Shown here piece after piece: positions 1 to 7,214 of a stretch of 8,524 nucleotides of DNA (positions are counted from its first letter, which is position 1; the number at the start of each line of letters is the position of its first letter). Origin of the DNA: Caulobacter sp. (GTDB lineage Bacteria; Pseudomonadota; Alphaproteobacteria; Caulobacterales; Caulobacteraceae); NCBI GenBank assembly GCA_014378155.1, contig JACMOF010000210.1:1-8524 (forward strand), written 5' to 3'. The notes under the pieces were generated by a model. It made no database searches, was not told the DNA's origin, and saw only the letters and a program-made list of their open reading frames with translations. Both the position numbers and the translations under genes were made by a program.

Positions 1-1
1 A

Positions 2-28
2 GCGGCCAAGATCGCCTCGACGCGGTAG
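2..28 (+). CDS. possible C-terminal tail of an upstream gene (partial)
   Basis: In this frame the first bases read AAKIASTR followed by a TAG stop at 26-28. That would suit the last codons of a gene entering from the left, leaving a 61-nt leader before ispE. The other two plus frames are also open across this short stretch, so the choice of frame is a guess. No function can be assigned from eight residues. Confidence 0.2.
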   Translation, partial: AAKIASTR

Positions 29-89
29 CGCCGCTTCGGCCACGCGGATACATCGGGTTCCGACGATTAAGTCTCTTCAAGGTCCCGCC

Positions 90-971
90 ATGCGCCTCGA
101 CGCCTTTGCCCCGGCCAAGGTCAACCTGTTCCTGCATGTCGGCGGGCCCGACGCAGCGGGCTATCATCCGATCTCCAGCCTGATGGTGTTCGCCGATGTT
201 GGCGACACGGTCAGCCTGCAGCCGGCCGACGCTCTGAGCTTCCAGGCCACCGGGCGGTTCGGCGGCGACATTCCCGTGGACGATGGCAACCTGGTGGTCC
301 GCGCCGCCACCGCGCTGCGCGCCAAGCTCGGCGGGCCCACACCTCCGTTCCGCCTGCTGCTCGACAAGGCGTTGCCGATCGCCGCCGGTCTGGGTGGCGG
401 CTCCAGCGACGCGGGCGCCGCGCTGCGGCTACTGCGCGACGCCCTGGCGCCGGGCCTCTCCGACGCCGACCTCGAAGCCGTCGCCGGGAGCCTCGGCGCC
501 GGCGGCGCGGCCTGCCTGTGGGGCGCGCCGGTCATCGCCCAGGGACGGGGAGAGCGCCTGTCGCCCGCGCCGGTCCTGCCGGCGCTCAACGCCGTGCTGG
601 TCAATCCCTTGATCCCGTCGCCGACCGGGGCGGTCTATCGCGCCTATGACGCCGCCGTGGCGGCGCAGGGCGAGGCCATGCCGCCGCTGCTCGACGGGCT
701 GGAGAGCGTCGAGGAGGTCAGCGCCTGGCTGGCCGGCTATACCCGCAACGACCTGCAGGCGCCCGCCGTCGCTCTGGAGCCGCGCATCGGCCAGGTGCTG
801 GACCTGTTGGCCGACGAGCCCGAGACCCTGCTGGCCAGGATGTCCGGTTCTGGCGCCACCTGTTTCGCGCTGTGCGCTGGCGACATCGAAGCCGAAGGCC
901 TGGCCGAGCGCATCGAACAGATGCGGCCCGACTGGTGGGTCAAGCGCTGCCGCCTCGGCGGGCCGTTCTAG
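90..971 (+). CDS. ispE: 4-diphosphocytidyl-2-C-methyl-D-erythritol kinase (IspE), catalytic Asp apparently replaced by Gly
   Basis: This cytoplasmic GHMP-family kinase uses ATP to phosphorylate the 2-hydroxyl of CDP-methylerythritol in the MEP pathway to isoprenoid precursors. The 293 residues are a normal family length. Motif 1 is APAKVNLFLHV (residues 7-17, with Lys10 and Asn12), the ATP-binding Gly-rich loop GLGGGSSDAG is at 100-109, and motif 3, MSGSGATCFAL, begins at 251. The start is supported by an AAGG about 7 nt upstream (79-82); the frame is open further left, but homology begins at this Met. One oddity: the family segment GAD-x-P, which holds the catalytic Asp (Asp141 in E. coli IspE), reads GAGGAACL here, giving Gly138 from codon GGC at 501-503. 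Everything else looks intact and under selection, so the gene is probably functional or the base is an error. The stop codon runs straight into a REP-like repeat. Confidence 0.95.
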   Translation: MRLDAFAPAKVNLFLHVGGPDAAGYHPISSLMVFADVGDTVSLQPADALSFQATGRFGGDIPVDDGNLVVRAATALRAKLGGPTPPFRLLLDKALPIAAGLGGGSSDAGAALRLLRDALAPGLSDADLEAVAGSLGAGGAACLWGAPVIAQGRGERLSPAPVLPALNAVLVNPLIPSPTGAVYRAYDAAVAAQGEAMPPLLDGLESVEEVSAWLAGYTRNDLQAPAVALEPRIGQVLDLLADEPETLLARMSGSGATCFALCAGDIEAEGLAERIEQMRPDWWVKRCRLGGPF

Positions 972-1051
972 GCTGGGGACATGCGCTTGCGCGTGTCCCC
1001 AAAAGCCGCCTTGCCTTTGATGGGGACACGCACAAGTGCATGTCCCCAGCC
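971..1051. repeat. inverted pair of REP-like palindromes (BIME-like element)
   Basis: Two 28-nt imperfect palindromes lie at 974-1001 and 1021-1048. Each begins TGGGGACA and ends TGTCCCCA. The second is the reverse complement of the first with only two differences. Flanking bases extend the arms to 31 nt each (971-1001 and 1021-1051), separated by 19 nt. Each unit can fold as a hairpin, and the pair can fold as one long stem. The arrangement matches bacterial interspersed mosaic elements, which are non-autonomous REP pairs spread by RAYT-type transposases. No transposase is in the window. The left arm begins on the G of the ispE stop codon. Confidence 0.8.
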
Positions 1052-1080
1052 GGCCGCCCGAAGCGTACCCATCCACAGAA

Positions 1081-1118
1081 AAAGGCCCGGAAGCCAAAGC
1101 TTCCGGGCCCTTCTTCTG
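1081..1118. terminator. bidirectional rho-independent terminator between ispE and amtB
   Basis: A perfect 11-bp stem, GGCCCGGAAGC (1084-1094) with GCTTCCGGGCC (1099-1109), closes on a CAAA loop. Read on the minus strand it is followed by TTTTTCTG, a good U-tract for ending the glnK-amtB transcript 27 nt past the amtB stop. Read on the plus strand it is followed by CTTCTTCTG, a weaker tract that could end the ispE transcript. It sits exactly between the converging genes. Confidence 0.88.
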
Positions 1119-1135
1119 TCTTCCGAACCTCAGCC

Positions 1136-2671
1136 TTAGCTGTGGTAGGCGCGTTCGCCGTGCTCGGAGATGTCCAGGCCTTCTTCCTCGGCGTCCGGCG
1201 AAGCGCGGATGCCCATGATCAGCTTGATGATCAGGAAGACGATGATCGAGGCGACCAGCGACCAGACGACGGTGACGCCGACGGCCTTCAGTTGCGACAT
1301 CATCTGGGTTCCCAGGCTGTAAACCGCGTTGTCGCAGGTCGAGATGTCGCCGTCCTTGGCGCAGGTGGTGTAATCGACCACGCCGGCGCCGCCCCAGGCG
1401 GGGTTGACCAGCAGGCCGGTAGCCAGGGCGCCGACGATGCCGCCGATGCCGTGGATGCCGAAGGCGTCCAGGCTGTCGTCATACTTGAAGGCGTTCTTCA
1501 CGACCGAGCAGAAGAAGATGCAGATCGGCGAGACGACTAGGCCCAGGACGATGGCGCCCATCGGGCCGGCGAAACCGGCGGCGGGCGTGACAGCGACCAG
1601 GCCGGCCACCAGACCCGAAGCCAGGCCCAGGGCCGACGGCTTCTTCTTGGTGACCCACTCGACGACGATCCAGGACAGACCGGCGGCGGCGGTGGCGACG
1701 AAGGTGTTGATCATGGCCAGCGAGGCGTAGCCGTTGGCTTCCAGGTTCGAACCGGCGTTGAAGCCGAACCAACCCACCCACAGCAGACCGGCGCCCACGA
1801 GGGTCAGGGTCAGGGAGTGCGGCGGCATCGGTTCCTTGCCGTAGCCCTGGCGCTTGCCCAGGATCAGGGCGCCGACCAGAGCGGCCATGCCGGCATTGAT
1901 GTGCACCACGGTGCCGCCGGCGAAGTCCAGAGCGCCGAAGCCCCAGCTCAGTCCCGCCTTGATCGGGTCGGTCGGGTGCAGGGCGATGGCGTCAGGACCC
2001 GGCCACCACCAGACCATGTGGGCGATCGGGTAGTAGGAGAGCAGCGGCCACAGGACGGCGAACACCACCATGGCCGAGAACTTGAAGCGCTCGACCAGCG
2101 ACCCGACGACCAGGGCGGCGGTGATCGCGGCGAAGGTCGACTGGAAGACGATGTAGGTAAACTCGGGGATCACGACGCCGGTCGAGAAGGTGGCGACCAC
2201 GCTCGACGGGGTCACGCCCTTCAGGAACAGGCGATCAAGACCACCGACGAACAGGTCCCACGAACCGCCGCTGGTGAAGGCGAAGCTGTAGCCCCAGAAC
2301 ACCCAGGCCAGGATGCCGATGATGCCGACGGTCGAGACCTGCATCATGGTCGACAGCATGTTCTTCGAGCGGACCAGGCCGCCGTAGAACAGGGCCAGGC
2401 CCGGAATGATCATCAGCAGGACGAGCAGGGACGAGACGAGCATCCAGGCGTTGTCGCCCTTGTCCATCTTGTCGGTGATGGTCGCGGCGGCGGCGGGAGC
2501 CGGAGCGGCGACTGGCGCGGCGACCGGAGCCGGCGTGGCCTCGGCGGGCGCGGCGGCGGCCGGCGCGGCCTCCTGAGCGAAGGCGACGGCCCCTAGCGGA
2601 GCCCCCGCCAAGGTCGCGGCGAGCAACAGCCCGGCCAGCGGTTTGCCAAAAAGCATCTTTGTGATTTTCAT
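1136..2671 (-). CDS. amtB: ammonium transporter, Amt family
   Basis: This inner-membrane channel conducts ammonia/ammonium and is blocked by PII protein when nitrogen is plentiful. The 511 residues include a cleavable signal peptide (about 1-33, ending AVAFAQ), an Ala/Pro-rich linker (about 34-64), then the Amt core of some 11 membrane helices. The family signature begins DFAGGTVVHIN, with the structural Asp249 and first pore His257. The second pore His is His407 in DAFGIHGIGG. The cytoplasmic tail GLDISEHGERAYHS is the conserved Amt C-terminus that contacts PII. AAAAGGGG lies 9 nt before the ATG. The gene is 27 nt downstream of glnK, the classic glnK-amtB operon, normally induced by NtrC under nitrogen limitation. 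Unusual points are the long Ala/Pro linker and two cysteines (437 and 446) in a loop after the second pore His that I predict to be periplasmic. Confidence 0.95.
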   Translation of the reverse strand: MKITKMLFGKPLAGLLLAATLAGAPLGAVAFAQEAAPAAAAPAEATPAPVAAPVAAPAPAAAATITDKMDKGDNAWMLVSSLLVLLMIIPGLALFYGGLVRSKNMLSTMMQVSTVGIIGILAWVFWGYSFAFTSGGSWDLFVGGLDRLFLKGVTPSSVVATFSTGVVIPEFTYIVFQSTFAAITAALVVGSLVERFKFSAMVVFAVLWPLLSYYPIAHMVWWWPGPDAIALHPTDPIKAGLSWGFGALDFAGGTVVHINAGMAALVGALILGKRQGYGKEPMPPHSLTLTLVGAGLLWVGWFGFNAGSNLEANGYASLAMINTFVATAAAGLSWIVVEWVTKKKPSALGLASGLVAGLVAVTPAAGFAGPMGAIVLGLVVSPICIFFCSVVKNAFKYDDSLDAFGIHGIGGIVGALATGLLVNPAWGGAGVVDYTTCAKDGDISTCDNAVYSLGTQMMSQLKAVGVTVVWSLVASIIVFLIIKLIMGIRASPDAEEEGLDISEHGERAYHS

Positions 2672-2698
2672 CGTTGGTATCCCCTTTTCCCCGATGAT

Positions 2699-3445
<747 letters not shown>

Positions 3446-3835
3446 ATGTTTATACGTCTTGCTACCGCCACCGCCGCCCTGGCGCTGATGTCCGGTGTTG
3501 CCGTGGCCCAGTCCACCTCGCCCCAAGCCATACCGGTCAATCCCGATTCGACCGCAGCCGCCCCGGCCGACCAGACCATGCCCGCCGCCGATCCCTCGGC
3601 CGCCACCATGACGCCGACCGATCCGACCGCCACCACCGCGCCCGCCGCGACGGGCATGGCGAGCGACACCGCCGGCCGCGTCTCGTCCATGCCGGCCGAG
3701 CAACAGGCGACGCTGAAGGCCGGCGACGCCAACGTCACCTCCAACCCGCCGGTGGCCGACACGCCCGAGAACCGCAAGCTCTACGGCAAGCCGATGTCGA
3801 ACGCCGGCAAGCGCTCGGCCGCCAAGGGCAACTAG
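3446..3835 (+). CDS. small secreted Thr/Ala/Pro-rich protein of unknown function
   Basis: The 129-residue product begins with a clear Sec signal peptide, MFIRLATATAALALMSG and on to a VAVAQ cleavage site near residue 22, so it should be exported to the periplasm. The mature N-terminal half is low-complexity, rich in Thr, Ala, Pro and Asp, and looks disordered. The last 30 residues change character: PENRKLYGKPMSNAGKR followed by a short basic tail ending KGN. That tail looks like the conserved, possibly functional part. I have an uncertain memory of similar tails in small alphaproteobacterial proteins. AGAAGGA lies about 8 nt before this ATG, and the signal peptide starts here, so I prefer it to the TTG at 3257 that would add 63 unrelated residues. 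A strong terminator follows 34 nt after the stop. The gene is transcribed divergently from glnK and could be its own unit. No catalytic motif is visible. Confidence 0.8.
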   Translation: MFIRLATATAALALMSGVAVAQSTSPQAIPVNPDSTAAAPADQTMPAADPSAATMTPTDPTATTAPAATGMASDTAGRVSSMPAEQQATLKAGDANVTSNPPVADTPENRKLYGKPMSNAGKRSAAKGN

Positions 3836-3860
3836 GCCTTTCGAGGGTCTCGAACTCAGC

Positions 3861-3889
3861 TTGAAGCGAAAGTCGGCGGGCCCTAAGGT
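3861..3889 (+). promoter_or_regulatory. candidate glyQS promoter overlapping the terminator
   Basis: TTGAAG (3861-3866) and TAAGGT (3884-3889) are 17 nt apart, a partial match to a housekeeping -35/-10 pair. The -10 falls in the terminator loop and stem, so a transcript started just downstream would lack the left arm and could not form the hairpin. A GATTC at 3912-3916 fits the GANTC site methylated by CcrM in Caulobacter relatives. The box matches are weak, and the call rests mainly on the lack of space for a promoter elsewhere. Confidence 0.25.
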
Positions 3890-3903
3890 CCGCCGACTTT
3901 TTT
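3869..3903 (+). terminator. rho-independent terminator after the small secreted protein gene
   Basis: AAAGTCGGCGG (3869-3879) pairs with CCGCCGACTTT (3890-3900). A G-U and two C-G pairs extend the stem inward to a CTAA loop, and a run of six T follows (3898-3903). It is a strong plus-strand terminator. It ends only 31 nt before the glyQ start codon, so glyQ needs either read-through or a promoter in or after the hairpin. Confidence 0.88.
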
Positions 3904-3934
3904 CTGGCCCAGATTCCAGGCGCGTTCGGACCTC

Positions 3935-4846
<912 letters not shown>

Positions 4847-4850
4847 TCCG

Positions 4851-7202
4851 ATGCCCCAACTCCTTCTCGAACTGTTCTCCGAAGAGATCCCCGCCCGCAT
4901 GCAGACGCAGGCGGCCCGTGACCTGGAGCGGATGGCGCGCGAGCATCTGGCCGCCGCCGGCTTTTTACCGGAGGCCCTGAAGACCTTCGCCGGCCCCCGC
5001 CGCCTGACCCTGGTGGTCGAGGGCCTGCCAATCGCCCAGGCCGACCGCAAGGAAGAGCTGAAGGGCCCCCGCGTCGGCGCTCCGCCCCAGGCCCTGGAAG
5101 GCTTCCTGCGCAAGGCGGGCCTGACCCAGGACCAATTGGTGGAGCGCGACGGCGTCTGGATGGCCTTCCTCGAGAAGACCGGCCGCCCGACCCCCGACAT
5201 CGTCGCCGAGATGGTGGAAGCGATCGTCCGCGGCTTTGCCTGGCCAAAGTCGATGACCTGGGGCAGCGGCAAGCTGCGCTGGGTGCGACCGTTGAAGCGC
5301 ATCCTGTGCGTCTTCGATCGCGAGATCGTGCCGTTCGCCATCGAGGGTATCGAGAGCGGCGACATCACCGAGGGGCACCGCTTCATGCGCGTTGGCCAAG
5401 GCTGGGGCGGCCAGCCGTTCAAGGTTCGCGACTTCGACGAATACGCCAAAGGCTTGCTGGACCACTTCGTCGTGCTCGACGTCGAGGAGCGCAAGGCGCG
5501 CATCCTGGAAGGCTGCAAGACGCTCTGCTTCGCGCGTAATCTCGAACTGGTCGAAGACCAGGGACTTCTGGAAGAAGTCGCCGGCCTGGCCGAATGGCCG
5601 ACCCCGGTGCTGGGCGACATGGACCCTGTGTTCCTCGACCTGCCGGCCGAGGTGATCCGCACCTCGATGCGCACCCACCAGAAGTATTTCGCGGTCCGCA
5701 AGCCGGGCGGGGAGGGGCTAGCCCCGCACTTCATCACCATCGCCAATGTCCAGGCCGCCGAGGGCGGCAAGGTGATCGCCGAAGGCAACGCCAAGGTGCT
5801 GTCCTCGCGGCTGTCGGACGCCCGGTTCTTCTGGGACGAGGACGTCAAGGTCGGCTTCGCGCCTTGGCTGGAGAAGCTGAACGGCGTGACCTTCCACGCC
5901 AAGCTGGGGACCATGGCCGAACGCGTCGAGCGCATCGTCGCCCTGGCCCGCGAGATCGCGCCCCTGGTCGGCGCCGATCCGGACAAGGCCGCGGAAGCCG
6001 CGCGCCTGGCCAAGGCCGACCTGACCTCGCAGATGGTCGGCGAGTTCCCCGAACTGCAGGGCCTGATGGGCGGCTACTATGCCCGCGCCGCCGGGATGGA
6101 CGGTGAGATCGCCGACGCCATCCGCGACCACTACAAGCCGCAAGGCCCCTCCGACGCCGTCCCGACCGCGCCGCTGAGCGTGGCCGTGGCGCTGGCCGAC
6201 AAGCTGGACACGCTGGTCGGCTTCTTCGCCATCGACGAGAAGCCGACGGGAAGCAAAGACCCATATGCACTGCGTCGGGCAGCTCTCGGCGTAATACGTC
6301 TATTGCAGGCGGTAAACGCCCGCATTGCACTTAACCATGTATGGCAATTTTCTCAGCGCGAATTGGTTTTGCAGATGGTTTCTGCAAGCCGGGTTTTCCT
6401 AACATCGGAAAATTCGGTAACCACCAGAACAAGTGAAGTGGTGATCGGCGGTCCACGTAGAGCTTCCTACCTAATAATCGGTGATGTGTTCTTCATCGAG
6501 AGGGAGCGCAATTCTGAAAGGCCTGACCACGCCGCTTTCGCGCGGAAAGGCGTCGCGGAAGCCATCAAATCGCATCCGTACGCTTGGGTACTATTCGAGG
6601 ATGCAGCAAACAAGGTTGAGCTTGCACGGATAGTCTCAAAGCATGATAAATTCGGTAGTTTTGAATACGGAATAGATGCTCGCGCGGCCCTCAATTTCTT
6701 CTTCGCCGACCGCCTGAAGGTCACCCTCAAGGATCAGGGTAAGCGACACGATCTCGTCGACGCGGTGTTCGCGCTCGGCGACGACGACCTGGTGCGCATC
6801 GTGGCCCGCGTCGAGGCCCTGGATGGCTTCCTCAAGACCGAGGACGGCAAGAACCTTCTGGCCGGCGAGAAGCGGGCCCGACAACTGCTCCAGGCCGAGG
6901 AAAAGAAGGGCCCCTTACCTGCGGGTCCGGCCGTGGCCATGTCCGGCGCGACCTCGGAAGAGGCCGGCCTGATCACGGCAATTTCCCTTGCGGAACCGGC
7001 GGTGGCGCGTGCATTGCACAATGAAGATTTCGCAGGTGCGATGCGTGCCCTGTCGGGACTGCGCGCGCCCGTGGACGCCTTCTTCGAGAAGGTGTTGGTG
7101 AACTCTGAGGTCGCGGCGGAACGTGAGAACCGTCTACGGCTTCTGGCGCAGGTGCGTGATGCGATGGGTCGCGTCGCGGACTTCTCTCTGGTGACGGGTT
7201 AG
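4851..7202 (+). CDS. glyS: glycyl-tRNA synthetase beta subunit with an atypical internal segment
   Basis: The beta chain binds tRNA-Gly and is required with GlyQ for charging. The N-terminus MPQLLLELFSEEIPARMQ is the standard family start. The middle holds KADLTSQMVGEFPELQGLMG (388-407), the HD-like region with HYKP at 427-430, and ADKLDTLVGFF (449-459) leading to KPTGSKDPYALRRAALGVIR (464-483). FFADRLKV (617-624) and GKRHDLVDAVFALGDDDL resume the family pattern. The C-terminal anticodon-binding domain includes APVDAFFEKVLVN, ending near 751. At 783 residues it is about 90 longer than E. coli GlyS (689). The excess lies roughly between residues 496 and 610, in DNA with unusually low G+C and rare codons, but the frame is kept throughout. 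AGGAAG sits in the end of glyQ, about 12 nt upstream. I judge the gene functional because there is no stop or frameshift and the flanking domains are intact. Confidence 0.95.
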   Translation: MPQLLLELFSEEIPARMQTQAARDLERMAREHLAAAGFLPEALKTFAGPRRLTLVVEGLPIAQADRKEELKGPRVGAPPQALEGFLRKAGLTQDQLVERDGVWMAFLEKTGRPTPDIVAEMVEAIVRGFAWPKSMTWGSGKLRWVRPLKRILCVFDREIVPFAIEGIESGDITEGHRFMRVGQGWGGQPFKVRDFDEYAKGLLDHFVVLDVEERKARILEGCKTLCFARNLELVEDQGLLEEVAGLAEWPTPVLGDMDPVFLDLPAEVIRTSMRTHQKYFAVRKPGGEGLAPHFITIANVQAAEGGKVIAEGNAKVLSSRLSDARFFWDEDVKVGFAPWLEKLNGVTFHAKLGTMAERVERIVALAREIAPLVGADPDKAAEAARLAKADLTSQMVGEFPELQGLMGGYYARAAGMDGEIADAIRDHYKPQGPSDAVPTAPLSVAVALADKLDTLVGFFAIDEKPTGSKDPYALRRAALGVIRLLQAVNARIALNHVWQFSQRELVLQMVSASRVFLTSENSVTTRTSEVVIGGPRRASYLIIGDVFFIERERNSERPDHAAFARKGVAEAIKSHPYAWVLFEDAANKVELARIVSKHDKFGSFEYGIDARAALNFFFADRLKVTLKDQGKRHDLVDAVFALGDDDLVRIVARVEALDGFLKTEDGKNLLAGEKRARQLLQAEEKKGPLPAGPAVAMSGATSEEAGLITAISLAEPAVARALHNEDFAGAMRALSGLRAPVDAFFEKVLVNSEVAAERENRLRLLAQVRDAMGRVADFSLVTG
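6252..6680 (+). other. low-G+C, atypical-codon in-frame segment inside glyS
   Basis: From about codon 468 to codon 610 the codon choice changes abruptly: ATA, CTA, GTA, AGA, AGG, ACA, TTG, TCT and AAT appear repeatedly, while codons on both sides end mostly in G or C. My hand count for 6301-6660 is 179 G+C of 360 (about 50%), against 45 of 60 in 6121-6180 and 41 of 60 in 6781-6840. The first 80 or so bases still encode the conserved SKDPYALRRAALGVIRLL, so the foreign-looking DNA begins inside a conserved motif. The following ~115 residues (from NHVWQFSQ to EYGIDAR) do not resemble GlyS that I know or any domain I recognise. This suggests a recombined patch plus an inserted segment. Confidence 0.75.
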
Positions 7203-7214
7203 GAGACCTCAAGG

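Noticed and set aside
872..1540. A plus-strand frame spanning the end of ispE, the repeat pair and the 3' end of amtB
   Set aside because: It reads through the REP pair and the terminator hairpin and has no domain; the true genes on both sides explain the region.
1817..2596. A 259-codon plus-strand frame opposite amtB
   Set aside because: Its product is low-complexity Asp/Gln/Arg/Gly, typical of antisense to a GC-rich membrane-protein gene; amtB is unmistakable on the other strand.
4961..4967. C-TTT-TTA in glyS as a possible -1 frameshift site
   Set aside because: There are only five T, so the slippery heptamer is incomplete, and the zero frame continues through a normal GlyS protein.
5714..5725. 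Palindrome GGGGCTAGCCCC inside glyS
   Set aside because: It lies in an ordinary variable coding loop (GGEGLAPHF) with normal frame. A one-off 12-bp palindrome in GC-rich DNA is weak evidence for a site.
6369..6387. A 7-bp inverted repeat TTGCAGA/TCTGCAA in the atypical glyS segment
   Set aside because: It is a single short hairpin in coding sequence with no accompanying terminator, target duplication or partner.
6410..6657. A 10-nt direct repeat AAATTCGGTA (6410-6419 and 6648-6657) inside the atypical glyS segment as possible element ends
   Set aside because: It is short, and the low-G+C codons continue on both sides of it, so it does not mark the boundaries of the segment. Probably chance in AT-richer DNA.
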